A DNA stretch of 64,000 bases from Phaeobacter sp. 11ANDIMAR09 (GTDB lineage Bacteria > Pseudomonadota > Alphaproteobacteria > Rhodobacterales > Rhodobacteraceae): contig NZ_LIKT01000003.1 of NCBI RefSeq assembly GCF_001294455.1, forward strand, positions 202,585-266,584, written 5' to 3'. Every line of letters starts with the position of its first letter. Positions within the stretch are counted from its first letter, which is position 1. Shown in pieces: positions 1-10,590 of this stretch. A program made the position numbers and the translations under genes. The notes below the pieces were generated by a model. That model searched no databases. It was not told the DNA's origin and saw nothing but the letters and a program-made list of their open reading frames with translations.

Positions 1-156
1 CCAACGCCAGGGTGCGCGTGAATTTCAATCACAGAATTCCCTTTAGAAACCTCTTGATTTTCTGCACCTGCAAAGTAATAAAGTTGCCAGAACTCGAGCG
101 CTAGAGCTCGAAAATTTCTTGCCAGCCTCGAAAGGGGAGATCTGATGGAGGATCAA

Positions 157-600
157 ATGTTGGACAACATGCCACGCGGAACCATCTGCATCGAAGACAT
201 CGAAATGGGTATGACGCGCTATGTCCGCAAGGTGATCACCGACGAGGACATCGAAATGTTCAGCCAGGTCTCCACCGATCGCAACCCGGTGCATCTGGAT
301 GACGATTACGCCCAGGATACCATTTTCCAGGGCCGTATCGCCCATGGCATGCTGACGGCTGGCCTGATCTCTGCCGTCATTGGTGAGCAGCTGCCCGGTC
401 ACGGCACCATCTACATGAGCCAATCGCTGAAATTCCTCGCGCCGGTCCGCCCTGGTGATCTGGTGCTGGCAGAGGTCGAAGTGACCGATATCGTCATCGA
501 CAAGCGCCGGGTTAAATTGGATTGCCGCTGCATGGTGGATGGCAAAAAGGTTTTGGTTGGCGAAGCCATGGTCATGGCCCCCTCGCGCAAGTTCGACTAG
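157..600 (+). CDS. MaoC-like (R)-specific enoyl-CoA hydratase / dehydratase
   Basis: A 147-residue single hot-dog-fold protein of the MaoC/PhaJ family, expected to hydrate or dehydrate acyl-CoA thioesters in the cytoplasm. The family's catalytic Asp and His are visible in the segment STDRNPVHLDDD, followed by GRIAHGM, which normally lines the active-site helix. Two in-frame ATGs (145 and 157) each have a Shine-Dalgarno: GGGGAGA before 145 and GGAGG before 157. I chose 157 because the match is stronger and the protein then begins close to the conserved part. It precedes ribF by about 100 bp with a GC hairpin between, so it is probably its own unit. The substrate cannot be read from the sequence. 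Confidence 0.85.
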   Translation: MLDNMPRGTICIEDIEMGMTRYVRKVITDEDIEMFSQVSTDRNPVHLDDDYAQDTIFQGRIAHGMLTAGLISAVIGEQLPGHGTIYMSQSLKFLAPVRPGDLVLAEVEVTDIVIDKRRVKLDCRCMVDGKKVLVGEAMVMAPSRKFD

Positions 601-618
601 CCTCCTTTCGGGACCATA

Positions 619-641
619 CAGGAGGTGGATCCTGCCTCCTG
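619..641 (+). terminator. GC-rich hairpin after the maoC-like gene
   Basis: Perfect 7-bp arms CAGGAGG/CCTCCTG around a 9-nt loop, 19 nt after the stop codon. No T-run follows, so this may be an imperfect terminator or an mRNA 3'-end stabiliser. Confidence 0.35.
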
Positions 642-698
642 CAAACTTCCGCAACGCCGAGACTTGCAAGCCCCTGTGCGGAGCGCTAGGCAGGCGGT

Positions 699-1658
699 AT
701 GCGCATCATCCGAGACTATCAATTTGTAGAAGAGCAAGACCGTGGCGCCAGCGTCGCGATCGGCAACTTTGACGGCGTCCACCGTGGCCACCAGTCGGTC
801 ATCGACCTGGCCCGTGCGGCTGCCCCCGCGGCCCCGCTGGGCGTCATGACCTTTGAACCGCACCCACGCGCCTTCTTTGCACCCGACGCCCCCCCTTTTC
901 GCCTGATGTCGCCCGAGGCCCGCGCCTCGCGATTGGAAAAGCTGGGGGTTGAACGGCTCTATCAGCTGAACTTCAATGCCGCCCTCTCCGGCCTCCCCCC
1001 CGAAGACTTTGCCCGCAAAGTCATATCGGAGGGCCTGGGTCTGGCCCATGTGGTGGTCGGCGCCGACTTCTGCTTTGGCAAGGGACGCAGTGGCACCGCC
1101 GAGGATCTCCAACGTTTTGGCGCCGAGATGGGGTTTGGCGTCACCATTGCGCCCCTGATGGAACATTCCGACGATACGGTGTCCTCCACCGCCATCCGCA
1201 CAGCGCTCAGCCAAGGGCGCCCCCGTGATGCCGCGGCCATGCTCAGCCATTGGCACCGGATTGAAGGCGAGGTCATCGGCGGCGAGCAGCGCGGCCGGGA
1301 TCTGGGCTTTCCCACCGCCAATATGTCCATCGACGGGCTGCATCCGCCGGCCTTTGGCGTCTATGCAGTGCTGGTGGATGTGCTGGATGGGCCTCATCAA
1401 GGCAGCTACCAAGGCGCGGCTTCTGTTGGGGTTCGCCCCATGTTTGACGGCTCCCACCCCAATATCGAAACCTTCTTGTTTGATTTCACCGGCAATCTCT
1501 ATGGGGCCACCCTCTCGGTCGCCCTGGTGGACTATCTGCGCCCCGAGATGAAATTCGACGGGCTGGAAGCCCTGATCGCCCAGATGAATGCCGATTGCGA
1601 CCGCGCCCGGGATATTCTCGCGGCTGAAGAACAAGCGCCAGAACGGACCCGGACATGA
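699..1658 (+). CDS. ribF: Bifunctional riboflavin kinase / FAD synthetase
   Basis: This enzyme makes FMN from riboflavin and then FAD from FMN. The 319-residue length is typical. The N-terminal nucleotidyltransferase half shows GNFDGVHRGHQ (HxGH-type motif) near residue 22 and SSTAIR near residue 165. The C-terminal flavokinase half shows GFPTANM near residue 205 and NIETFLFDF near residue 260. The start has an upstream AGGCAGG. The stop overlaps the next start by 4 bp (ATGA), so translation of the following Cys-cluster gene is probably coupled. Confidence 0.97.
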   Translation: MRIIRDYQFVEEQDRGASVAIGNFDGVHRGHQSVIDLARAAAPAAPLGVMTFEPHPRAFFAPDAPPFRLMSPEARASRLEKLGVERLYQLNFNAALSGLPPEDFARKVISEGLGLAHVVVGADFCFGKGRSGTAEDLQRFGAEMGFGVTIAPLMEHSDDTVSSTAIRTALSQGRPRDAAAMLSHWHRIEGEVIGGEQRGRDLGFPTANMSIDGLHPPAFGVYAVLVDVLDGPHQGSYQGAASVGVRPMFDGSHPNIETFLFDFTGNLYGATLSVALVDYLRPEMKFDGLEALIAQMNADCDRARDILAAEEQAPERTRT

Positions 1659-2125
1659 GCGATGGCATCGACCGCAAAGGCCTGTCGCCCCGGTTCTGGG
1701 AAAAAAAGCCGCTCGACAAACTCAATCAACAGGAATGGGAAGCCCTCTGTGATGGCTGTGGCAAATGTTGCCTCAACAAGCTGGAAGATGAGGACAGCGG
1801 TGAAGTCGCCCTGACCCGCGTGGCCTGCCGCCTGCTCGACGACCAGACCTGCCACTGCGCCCATTATCAAAACCGCCACCAGTTCATCCCCGAATGTATC
1901 GTGTTGAAACCCGACAACCTGGACAGTCACGCCTATTGGATGCCGCAGACCTGTGCTTACCGCCTGCTCTGGGAGGGCAAGCCCCTGCCCCAGTGGCACC
2001 CCCTGCTGACCGGCGACCCAAACAGCCCCCATGCCGCCGGCGTGACTGTACGCGGCTGGACGGTTTCTGAATTTGACACCCCCGAAGAAGACTGGGAAGA
2101 CCATATCATCGAGGAGCCTATCTGA
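1655..2125 (+). CDS. YcgN/UPF0260-family cysteine-cluster protein
   Basis: A 156-residue cytoplasmic protein of the conserved YcgN/UPF0260 family, whose function is not established. Cysteines are clustered in CDGCGKCCLNKLED near residue 30 and again in CRLLDDQTCHCAHY and PEC downstream, which suggests metal binding (Zn or Fe-S) by analogy with other CxxCxxCC proteins. It overlaps ribF by 4 bp and shares one base with the next gene's start (TGATG), so ribF, this gene and the aldolase form a tight operon. Confidence 0.88.
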   Translation: MSDGIDRKGLSPRFWEKKPLDKLNQQEWEALCDGCGKCCLNKLEDEDSGEVALTRVACRLLDDQTCHCAHYQNRHQFIPECIVLKPDNLDSHAYWMPQTCAYRLLWEGKPLPQWHPLLTGDPNSPHAAGVTVRGWTVSEFDTPEEDWEDHIIEEPI

Positions 2126-3174
2126 TGTTTTTTGCCTCTGACAATTCCGGCCCAGTGCCGCCGCAGGTATTGGCCGCTCTGGCAGAGGCCAACGCAGGCT
2201 ATGCCATGGGCTATGGTGCCGATGCCGAAATGGAAGAGGTGACCAGACGCATTCGCGACATCTTTGAGGCCCCTGAGGCAGCTGTCTTTCTGGTGGCCAC
2301 GGGGACAGCCGCAAATGTGCTGGCGCTTTCGACGCTCTGCCAGCCCTTTGAAACCATCTTTTGCACTCCCACGGCCCATATCCACGAGGATGAGTGCAAC
2401 GCGCCGGAATTCTACACCGGCGGCGCCAAGCTGACCCTGGTCCCCGGCGCGCCCGGTTTTGACGACAAAATGACGCCAGACGCCCTGCGCGCCACCATCG
2501 CCAAAGAGGAAACCCGCGGCGTCCATGGCCCCCAACGCGGCCCGGTCTCGCTCACCCAGGTGACCGAACGCGGCACCCTCTACAGCCTGGCCGAGCTGCA
2601 AGAGCTGTCAGCCGTGACCGCCGAATTCGGCCTGCCCCTGCATATGGATGGCGCCCGCTTTGCCAATGCCATGGTGGCGCTGGACTGCACCCCGGCGGAA
2701 ATGACCTGGAAGAGCGGCATTGATGCGCTCTCCTTCGGCGGCACCAAGAACGGCCTTCTCGGGGTAGAGGCCGTCATTTTCTTTGATCCCCAAAAGGCCT
2801 GGGAGTTCGAGCTGCGGCGCAAACGCGGCGGCCACCTCTTCTCCAAACATCGCTATCTCTCCGCCCAGATGCTGGCCTATCTCACCGATGAGTTGTGGCG
2901 CGATAACGCGATCAAGGCCAATCAGAACTGCGCCTATCTCGCTGAAGGTCTGCGCCGCGCCGATGCCCCTTTCCTGCATGAGCCCCAGGCCAATATGATC
3001 TTTGCCACCCTGCCCCGCGCCTCCCATCAGCGCCTGTTTGATGCAGGGGCCGCTTACCACCTCTGGGATGGCCCTTTAGAGGGGGACCCCAATGAGAAAG
3101 TCGCCGCGCGTTTTGTTTGCGACTGGGCAATTGGCCGGGACCAGATCGATCAGTTTCTGGCTCTGATTACCTGA
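2125..3174 (+). CDS. Threonine-aldolase-like PLP enzyme (beta-eliminating lyase family)
   Basis: A 349-residue fold-type I PLP enzyme related to low-specificity L-threonine aldolases, which cleave beta-hydroxy amino acids to glycine plus an aldehyde. The PLP-binding lysine is in SFGGTKNG near residue 200, and the Asp that pairs with the pyridine nitrogen is in MDGARFANA. The N-terminus (FFASDNSGPVPPQV) differs from the classical DLRSDT start seen in the second aldolase of this window at 56.4-57.4 kb, so the two belong to different subgroups and may differ in substrate. Third gene of the ribF operon. Confidence 0.88.
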   Translation: MFFASDNSGPVPPQVLAALAEANAGYAMGYGADAEMEEVTRRIRDIFEAPEAAVFLVATGTAANVLALSTLCQPFETIFCTPTAHIHEDECNAPEFYTGGAKLTLVPGAPGFDDKMTPDALRATIAKEETRGVHGPQRGPVSLTQVTERGTLYSLAELQELSAVTAEFGLPLHMDGARFANAMVALDCTPAEMTWKSGIDALSFGGTKNGLLGVEAVIFFDPQKAWEFELRRKRGGHLFSKHRYLSAQMLAYLTDELWRDNAIKANQNCAYLAEGLRRADAPFLHEPQANMIFATLPRASHQRLFDAGAAYHLWDGPLEGDPNEKVAARFVCDWAIGRDQIDQFLALIT

Positions 3175-3253
3175 GCCGCCCAGAACCCCAGCACCTCTCC
3201 CCCGGCTTTCACCTTTCCCAAAATATTCCGGGGGGCTGGGCCCGATAGGGCGC

Positions 3254-3271
3254 AGGGGGGCAGCGCCCCCT
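3254..3271. terminator. G/C hairpin between convergent genes; candidate dispersed intergenic repeat
   Basis: A stem AGGGGG/CCCCCT with a 6-nt loop lies between the convergent aldolase and hydrolase genes, preceded by CCCAAAATATTCCGGGG at about 3217. I recall similar AATATT plus GGGGGC..GCCCCC blocks as common intergenic pieces in Rhodobacteraceae. Only one copy is present here, so the repeat status is inference. Confidence 0.45.
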
Positions 3272-4085
3272 ATTCCTTTCCACCCCAGAACTGGTCCAGA
3301 ATTTTCGCGGTCACCCCAGCATGGGTAATGGGCAGCATATGCCCCGCCTCTGGCACCACCCGCGTGTTCGCCCGCGGCATGCGTCGCGCCAACCCTTCGT
3401 TGATCAGTGACATGACCGGCTGGCTGGCACCTCCACTCAATAACAAAACAGGCATAGCCACCGGATCCAGCGCGCCGGGCTTCAACAGGCCTTTGTCATC
3501 CAGATAGAGCGCTTCAAAACTCATTGGCACAGCTTTCATTCCGCGCACCATGGAGGCCCGTGCCTGCTCCGGCATATCCGCCCATTTCGGCTTACCTGTG
3601 CCCCACATGCGATTGAACAGGCGCGTGGCCTGCTCAACCTCACCAGCGCGCAATAGATCATTAAACGGCGCTTCCTCTTCTTCCAGGGCCGCTTGCAATT
3701 CCGGCGCTTCCAACCGGGTCACGGCAAACAGAACCGGCTCAATCAGCACCAAGCTTCGGATCTTATCAGGGCGGGCCTGCGCCATACGCAGCGCCACCGT
3801 CGCGCCAAAGGAATGACCGATCAGATCGACCGCGCTTGCTTCGCTGTCTAGCAAAGCCAGACCGGCCTCGACGTTACGGGTCTGAAAATCGCCGCGCCCG
3901 TCCCAATCCGGGCTGCGCCCATGGGACAACATGTCAAACCCCCTGAGGGTGACCTCATCTTTCAGAATATCGCCCAGCCCGCGCCAGGCACCTGAATGCG
4001 CAAGCGAGCAATGTACAGCCAAGACCCGGCGCGGCCCCGCTCCAAATGTGCGGGAAAAAACTGCGCTCAAACTGCCATCCTTCAT
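3270..4085 (-). CDS. Alpha/beta-fold hydrolase
   Basis: A 271-residue alpha/beta hydrolase. The nucleophile elbow is DLIGHSFG near residue 92 (Ser), the oxyanion-side segment is VLAVHCSLAHSGAW near the N-terminus, and the catalytic His is in EAGHMLP near residue 246. There is no signal peptide, so it should be cytoplasmic. The substrate is unknown; esterase, lactonase and C-C hydrolase all remain possible. The gene is followed convergently by the aldolase operon. About 60 bp separate its start from the stop of the upstream isomerase gene on the same strand. Confidence 0.85.
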   Translation of the reverse strand: MKDGSLSAVFSRTFGAGPRRVLAVHCSLAHSGAWRGLGDILKDEVTLRGFDMLSHGRSPDWDGRGDFQTRNVEAGLALLDSEASAVDLIGHSFGATVALRMAQARPDKIRSLVLIEPVLFAVTRLEAPELQAALEEEEAPFNDLLRAGEVEQATRLFNRMWGTGKPKWADMPEQARASMVRGMKAVPMSFEALYLDDKGLLKPGALDPVAMPVLLLSGGASQPVMSLINEGLARRMPRANTRVVPEAGHMLPITHAGVTAKILDQFWGGKE

Positions 4086-4148
4086 TTCTCACCCTTTTTC
4101 CCCGGCCCGCCTCGTGGGCCAACAGTGCCTGCGCTATTCTGACCGGAT

Positions 4149-4742
4149 TTACCCCGCCAGATGCTGCTCCAGATCTTCGATCCTGTCTTGGCCCCAGAAC
4201 CGTGCCCCATCATCCGTGACATAGAACGGCGCGCCAAAGACACCCGCCTTGACCGCATCCTCGAGGTTTTGCGCATATTTCTCCGCGCCGGCCAGGAGCC
4301 CGCTATCCGCCAGTGCGACGTCAAAGCCGGCGCTCTCGAGGCAGGACTTGATCACATCGTCCTGAGCAATATCGCGCTCCTCGGCCCAGACCGCCCGCAG
4401 CAGCCCATGCACCAAGGCCCCCACATCACCACCGCCAGCGCTCTGCGCCGCGAGGATCGCATAGGAAGAGGGCGCGGCATTGGTCGGCCAATGCGCTGGT
4501 TTCAGGTTCATCTCCATACCCAGTTTTGTCGCCTGCCGTTCCAGTTCGATCAAGCGATACTCCTGCCGCGAGACGTGACGTTCCTTGGGAGAGGTGCCGC
4601 CGGTGCGGCCAAACAGCGCCATGATATCCAGCGGTTTGTAGTTAATCTGGGCATTCTGTCGCGTCGCCACAGCTTCCAACCGGGTTCCGGCCAGGTATGC
4701 ATAGGGGGACAGCGTCGAAAAGTAGTAATCAATGGTGGCCAT
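4149..4742 (-). CDS. DsbA-family 2-hydroxychromene-2-carboxylate isomerase-like protein
   Basis: A 197-residue thioredoxin-fold protein of the HCCA isomerase / kappa-GST type. The N-terminal motif is FSTLSPYAYLAG, where Ser replaces the redox Cys of true DsbA, as in glutathione-dependent isomerases. The cis-proline loop is GVFGAPFYV near residue 165. The ATG at 4742 has GGGAGAA in front and places the conserved strand at the N-terminus, so the longer upstream reading is unlikely. Known relatives act on aromatic degradation intermediates with glutathione, but no aromatic catabolic gene is adjacent, so the substrate is open. Confidence 0.85.
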   Translation of the reverse strand: MATIDYYFSTLSPYAYLAGTRLEAVATRQNAQINYKPLDIMALFGRTGGTSPKERHVSRQEYRLIELERQATKLGMEMNLKPAHWPTNAAPSSYAILAAQSAGGGDVGALVHGLLRAVWAEERDIAQDDVIKSCLESAGFDVALADSGLLAGAEKYAQNLEDAVKAGVFGAPFYVTDDGARFWGQDRIEDLEQHLAG

Positions 4743-4849
4743 TTTTGGTTTTCTCCCGCTTAGAACTAGGCTGAAAGCTACGCACATGTTAAGCGGTGAG
4801 CAAGATCACGAATCTGTCACATAGCCATTGCTGCCGGGGATATCAGCCA

Positions 4850-5872
4850 ATGCCGACCTTGAACGAACCCAAGCTTATCGCTGGGAACGCAAACCTCCCG
4901 CTCGCCAACTCCATTGCCCGCCGTATGAGCATGCACCGCGGTGTCGACCAAGGTCTGGTTGATGCCCGCGTTGAACGCTTCAACGACGGCGAGATCTTTG
5001 TCGAGGTCTACGAGAACGTGCGCGGCGAGGATATGTTTATCATCCAGCCGACCTCCAATCCGGCAAATGACAACCTGATGGAGCTCTTGATCATCTCCGA
5101 TGCTCTGCGCCGCTCCTCCGCGCAACGTATTACTGCGGTGATCCCCTACTTTGGCTATGCCCGCCAGGACCGCCGCACCAAGGCCCGCACGCCGATCTCC
5201 TCAAAGCTGGTGGCCAATATGCTGACCGGTGCAGGGATCGAGCGCGTCCTGACCATGGATCTGCATGCCGCTCAGATCCAGGGCTTCTTTGATATTCCGG
5301 TGGACAACCTCTATGCCTCACCGATCTTTGCACTGGATGTGAAAAACCAGTTCAAGGGCCAGATGGATGAGCTGATGGTGGTCTCCCCCGATGTGGGAGG
5401 CGTTGCCCGCGCCCGCGAGCTAGCCAAACGCATCAACGCACCGCTGTCGATCGTCGACAAACGCCGTGAAAAAGCCGGCGAAGTGGCTGAGATGACCGTC
5501 ATCGGCAATGTTCAGGACAAGATCTGCCTGATCATCGACGATATGTGCGACACAGCCGGCACCCTATGCAAGGCCGCGCAGGTGCTGCTGGACAATGGCG
5601 CCAAAGAGGTCCACGCTTATATCACCCACGGCGTGATGAGCGGCCCAGCGGTTGAGCGCGTCTCCAACTCGGTGATGAAATCGTTGGTGCTGACCGATTC
5701 CATTCAGCCCACCGAAGAGATCCTCAACACCCCCAATATCCGTGTGCTGCCCACCGCACCGCTGTTCACCCAGGCGATCCTGAATATCTGGCACGGCACC
5801 TCAGTGTCCTCGCTGTTTGAGGACAAGACCTTGGTGCCAATCTACGAGTCTCTCTACTCAAACGGCGTTTAG
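4850..5872 (+). CDS. prs: Ribose-phosphate pyrophosphokinase (PRPP synthetase)
   Basis: It makes PRPP from ribose 5-phosphate and ATP for nucleotide, His and Trp synthesis. The 340-residue reading from ATG 4850 (CGGGGA upstream) has the usual class I length; an upstream in-frame GTG at 4796 would add a poor, non-conserved leader. Visible motifs are [13 protein letters not shown], the metal-binding [11 protein letters not shown] near residue 135, and the PRPP loop [13 protein letters not shown] near residue 225. It stands alone, divergent from the isomerase gene, and ends in a strong terminator. Confidence 0.97.
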   Translation: MPTLNEPKLIAGNANLPLANSIARRMSMHRGVDQGLVDARVERFNDGEIFVEVYENVRGEDMFIIQPTSNPANDNLMELLIISDALRRSSAQRITAVIPYFGYARQDRRTKARTPISSKLVANMLTGAGIERVLTMDLHAAQIQGFFDIPVDNLYASPIFALDVKNQFKGQMDELMVVSPDVGGVARARELAKRINAPLSIVDKRREKAGEVAEMTVIGNVQDKICLIIDDMCDTAGTLCKAAQVLLDNGAKEVHAYITHGVMSGPAVERVSNSVMKSLVLTDSIQPTEEILNTPNIRVLPTAPLFTQAILNIWHGTSVSSLFEDKTLVPIYESLYSNGV

Positions 5873-5891
5873 CCCGGTTCAGACCCATCAC

Positions 5892-5926
5892 AAAGGCCCC
5901 GCGCAGCACTCTGCCGGGGCCTTTTT
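5892..5926 (+). terminator. Rho-independent terminator of prs
   Basis: A 10-bp stem AAAGGCCCCG/CGGGGCCTTT with a 13-nt loop is followed by further T residues, 20 nt after the prs stop. Confidence 0.9.
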
Positions 5927-6151
5927 GTGTCCAGATTGGTGGCAATGCCGCAGGGGCACAGCTTTCACTTCAAGTCAGCAATGAGCCCAAAAATACCGAT
6001 GCTGCGCCAAGCATGAAGGTCTGGTTTATTTAAGAAGTAGCCAAAAACCAACATTTTGGCAGGGAGGTTTTGACCTAAGTTTTTTGCACGCGACTCTAAC
6101 CGTAGCCAGTGCTCGCTGTTTCTACAGAACAACGAACCGTGCAACAGGCCG

Positions 6152-6805
6152 TCACGATAGAGTATCAAAAGGGAACGCAGCATTCGGGAAGACTTCGGCT
6201 GCCTTTCGAACTCTATCGAATATCAATCTATCATCTTCTTCGTGATGCGCTCGGCAAAGGTAGAACGCCCCAAACGGCGTTTCGGAAAAGATCAACCAAT
6301 GACCCGAAGTCAGGTTATTGCGCCTCCCTCGATTGGTGATCCCTTGGATGACTGCAAGGTTGGCTAATTTTCCAGCGAGATGCTCATCAAAAACACCACC
6401 AGCGTGATCTGCGGATAACCCATCGAATTTCTTTTCAAACCACCTCTGATCTGCTTCGCGCAGTAAGTTATGCGCGAAGTCTCCAAGACCTTGTGGAACA
6501 GTGTGAGCTTTCCATAAACCTTTCAAAGGCGGTTTCTGGAATTGACCTGGCTTTCTCGGCCCTTTTGGCCAGTCGACAAAATTGGTCTCACGGTGTCTTT
6601 GTATGAGCACGATTAAATCTAAGATGGCAAAGATTCCCGTAGATTGGCTTTGCTCTGTTAGTTGATCTATCAGTAAAGGACTGCAAAAAAGTTCCACGCC
6701 TGAATAGCGCAATTGCTCGCAAATGTAACGCCTCGCATCTTGAGTTTTTTTAGAGGGTTGCAATAAGCTCGGTGCCTCTGGTGTTACCGCTGAAACCTTC
6801 AGCAT
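6152..6805 (-). CDS. Orphan protein in a low-GC patch
   Basis: An open frame of 217 codons with no family I recognise. It is soluble-looking, with no signal peptide or membrane helix. The C-terminal half is rich in aromatic and His residues (GHWLIFSETPFGAFYLCRAHHEEDDR), which could be an active-site or metal region, but that is only a guess. No good Shine-Dalgarno precedes the ATG. Base composition is clearly lower in GC than the flanking prs and atp genes, and the start lies about 12 bp from a tRNA-like 3' end, so horizontal acquisition is plausible. It may be intact or may be a remnant. Confidence 0.5.
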   Translation of the reverse strand: MLKVSAVTPEAPSLLQPSKKTQDARRYICEQLRYSGVELFCSPLLIDQLTEQSQSTGIFAILDLIVLIQRHRETNFVDWPKGPRKPGQFQKPPLKGLWKAHTVPQGLGDFAHNLLREADQRWFEKKFDGLSADHAGGVFDEHLAGKLANLAVIQGITNRGRRNNLTSGHWLIFSETPFGAFYLCRAHHEEDDRLIFDRVRKAAEVFPNAAFPFDTLS

Positions 6806-6816
6806 GTGCTAAACAA

Positions 6817-6862
6817 TGGTGTGGGGGGACGGACTCGCACCGCCCCCTCGCGGTCTACCGGC
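6817..6862 (-). tRNA. tRNA-like 3' fragment (T-arm, acceptor strand and CCA), probably a remnant
   Basis: Reading the - strand, a 5-bp T-stem encloses the loop TGCGAGT (the usual form is TTCRANY, so position 55 is G instead of T), followed by CCCCCAC, the discriminator A and CCA. No matching 5' acceptor strand (GTGGGGG) and no convincing anticodon arm are found upstream. I read it as the 3' end of a tRNA left by island integration or decay, not a working tRNA. It could also be a coincidental GC hairpin. Confidence 0.3.
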
Positions 6863-7306
6863 TCAGGCTTTGGGCACTAAACTATCATCTTGCAGATGGC
6901 GTGGCTGCTCACCCAACTAGGCCCACAGAACCGCGAGAGCATTCACACCAGTTTTAAACGTTGCTTCCATGAAACCCTCCTTTAGCACTTTAAGGCTGAA
7001 CAACCAATCAATGCAGGCCCAGAGGGTGAACAGACACGCCCCAACATCTCCAATAGCGATACCCAAAGTCGTTAACGCCGACCTCTGAATCTCTCGTCGA
7101 AAATAGGGTTGAAATGCTGATACTTCAAGTGAAGAAGTCGCCACCGCTTATGCATAAACGACCGTATTTGATTACCTGTTTTTCCTAAAGCTGTCATTGG
7201 CGCAGCCGCAGCGAAATGGCGCATTGTCCGCTTAGCTGACGCTGGCGATAACACAAGCCCTCAGAGACAGCCGAGTGGGTTTACGCAGGCCCCAAAACCG
7301 CGAACC
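6863..7306. other. Non-coding stretch between the tRNA-like fragment and the H-lectin gene
   Basis: No supported gene. A 75-codon frame on the - strand at 6917-7144 would encode one hydrophobic helix (LGIAIGDVGACLFTLWA). It lacks a ribosome site and homology I can recognise, so I do not call it. GC is lower than in neighbouring genes. Confidence 0.4.
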
Positions 7307-7660
7307 TCAATCCACATCATCCCAATCATCGTCAAAGGGCAGCTCGCCCATGGCAATCCAGGCGGCGCGCAGGCGGGCGATGCGGCTGTCGCCCCAGGTG
7401 CGGAACACCACTTCAAAACCTGTTGTGGTGATGTTCTCCGCCACCAATTCGGCTCGGATGGCAGCATTGGTGTCCATATCCCAGAGCGAGATCGAGACCT
7501 GCACGGCAGGCGGGCGACGATAGGCCTCTTTGAAACGCACCAGTTTGCGGCGCTCACGAGCGCCCTCCCCGGTCCACATGCTGCCACCACTGTCGAACTC
7601 GGAGAACAGCACCAGATCGCCCTGATCCACGCCGGTACGGGGGTTGCGTAGTCTCTGCAT
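7307..7660 (-). CDS. H-type lectin domain protein
   Basis: A 117-residue protein that is almost entirely one H-type lectin domain: the conserved start of strand 1 (GDLVLFSEFDSGGSMW), the middle FKEAYRRPPAVQVSISLWDMD, and the end of the domain FEVVFRTWGDSRIARLRAAWIAMG. Family members in eukaryotes bind GalNAc; bacterial copies have no settled role. An ATG at 7660 fits better than a TTG at 7675. It lies downstream of atpC on the same strand but behind the atp terminator. A protein of this type after atpC is common in Rhodobacterales. Confidence 0.8.
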   Translation of the reverse strand: MQRLRNPRTGVDQGDLVLFSEFDSGGSMWTGEGARERRKLVRFKEAYRRPPAVQVSISLWDMDTNAAIRAELVAENITTTGFEVVFRTWGDSRIARLRAAWIAMGELPFDDDWDDVD

Positions 7661-7743
7661 TACTCGTCGTTCCAAATCATCTTGCTAGCCCTGTCCCGCT
7701 GAAAACTTAGCTGGAAAACACAGGTTACACCGCAAAGGCTAAA

Positions 7744-7786
7744 AGATTCAAAAAAGAAAACCGGCCCCCTCGATCAAAGGGGCCGG
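7744..7786 (-). terminator. Terminator of the atpHAGDC operon
   Basis: On the - strand, CCGGCCCC/GGGGCCGG arms (8 bp) enclose a 10-nt loop and are followed by TTTTCTTTTTTG, about 40 nt after the atpC stop. Confidence 0.9.
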
Positions 7787-7828
7787 CCTATTCATGAAAG
7801 GTCACACCAGGCGTACGCACAGGGGCCT

Positions 7829-8242
7829 TTACAGGCTCATGTGGGTGCCCAGGGCCTCCATGTCCGCCAGGAGTTTGGCAGCTTCCTCGACGATGTCGTG
7901 GGGCTGCTCGTCTTCCTGAGCGGTCTTGTACATGGTGCGAGCCTCTTCGATCAGCTCGTCCAGATGGGCACGGGTCATCTCATCCATTGGGATTGCTTTT
8001 TCAGCCAGGACCGAGAGAGCCTCGGCGCTGATTTCAGCAAAACCGCCAGTAACCACATACTCCGAGTTGCCTTGCGAGCTTTCAACCCGCAGGACACCCG
8101 GACGCAGGGTGGTGATGGTGGGTGCATGCATCGGCATCGCCGTCATGTCACCCTCCGCGCCGGGGATCTGCACCGCGTTCACCTGGAGCGAAGCAAGGCT
8201 GCGCTCCGGGCTAACGAGGTCAAATTGCATGGTATCAGCCAT
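7829..8242 (-). CDS. atpC: F1F0 ATP synthase epsilon subunit
   Basis: This subunit is part of the central stalk of F1 and can inhibit ATP hydrolysis. The 137-residue protein shows the typical beta-sandwich start ([14 protein letters not shown]) and the segment [20 protein letters not shown], followed by a short C-terminal helical pair. Last gene of the five-gene F1 operon, 11 bp after atpD. Confidence 0.96.
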   Translation of the reverse strand: MADTMQFDLVSPERSLASLQVNAVQIPGAEGDMTAMPMHAPTITTLRPGVLRVESSQGNSEYVVTGGFAEISAEALSVLAEKAIPMDEMTRAHLDELIEEARTMYKTAQEDEQPHDIVEEAAKLLADMEALGTHMSL

Positions 8243-8253
8243 CAGGGCCCTCC

Positions 8254-9699
<1,446 letters not shown>

Positions 9700-10578
9700 T
9701 TAGAGCGCCTCAGCGCCCGAAATGATTTCAATCAGCTCGTTGGTGATGACGGCCTGACGCGAGCGGTTGAACTCGATTGTCAGCTTGTCGATCATCTCAC
9801 CAGCGTTACGGGTGGCGTTGTCCATCGCGCTCATCCGGGCACCCTGTTCGGATGCACCATTTTCCAGCAGCGCCGAGAAGATCTGGGTCGCAACGCCACG
9901 GGGCAGCAGGTCAGCCAGAATGGCCTCTTCGCTGGGCTCGTAGTCGTAAACGGCCGAGGTGCTTGCTTCAGCTTCACCGCCCTCGTAGGAGGCCGGAATG
10001 ATCTGCTGCGCTTGCGGTTTCTGGGTCACAACATTGACGAACTCCGCATAGAAGATCGTTGCAACGTCGAACTCACCGGCGTCAAAGCGGGTCAGGATGT
10101 CCTTGGCAATGCCCTGTGCATTGGCATAGCCGATGCGCTTGACTTCGCTCAGGTCCACATGGCCGATGAAATCATCGCCCAAGTCACGACGCAGCGCGTC
10201 GCGACCTTTTTTGCCAACGGTCAAAACCTTGACCGTCTTGCCAGCAGCCTTCAGCTCGCTCGCCTTTTGGCGCGCCAGCTTGGAGATGTTGCTGTTGAAG
10301 CCGCCGCACAGCCCCCGCTCGGAGGTCATGACGACAAGCAGCTGAACCTGGTCGCTGCCGGTGCCGCGAAGCAGCTTAGGCGCTGAATCGCTGCCACCAA
10401 CCGAAGCCGCCAGCCCTGCCATCACAGCGTTGAAGCGCTGGGTGTAGGGACGGGAGTCTTCGGCAGCTTCCTGGGCGCGGCGAAGTTTCGCCGCGGCCAC
10501 CATTTGCATGGCCTTAGTGATCTTACGAGTGCTTTTGACACTCGCGATCCTGTTTTTCAGGTCCTTGAGATTTGGCAT
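9700..10578 (-). CDS. atpG: F1F0 ATP synthase gamma subunit
   Basis: The rotor shaft of F1, 292 residues. It has the conserved N-terminal helix [24 protein letters not shown] (given here in two parts: [11 protein letters not shown] then [12 protein letters not shown]), the GLCGGFN segment near residue 90, and the C-terminal helix with [12 protein letters not shown] and [12 protein letters not shown]. It lies 12 bp after atpA and 21 bp before atpD. Confidence 0.98.
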   Translation of the reverse strand: MPNLKDLKNRIASVKSTRKITKAMQMVAAAKLRRAQEAAEDSRPYTQRFNAVMAGLAASVGGSDSAPKLLRGTGSDQVQLLVVMTSERGLCGGFNSNISKLARQKASELKAAGKTVKVLTVGKKGRDALRRDLGDDFIGHVDLSEVKRIGYANAQGIAKDILTRFDAGEFDVATIFYAEFVNVVTQKPQAQQIIPASYEGGEAEASTSAVYDYEPSEEAILADLLPRGVATQIFSALLENGASEQGARMSAMDNATRNAGEMIDKLTIEFNRSRQAVITNELIEIISGAEAL

Positions 10579-10590
10579 TGCCCTATCCCC

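Noticed and set aside
699..1634. Large - strand frame opposite ribF (597-1634)
   Set aside because: It is a frame opened by GC-rich codon use on the other strand; it has no ribosome site or protein family.
6917..7144. 75-codon - strand frame with a hydrophobic helix
   Set aside because: No Shine-Dalgarno and no recognisable family in AT-richer DNA; may be a chance frame.
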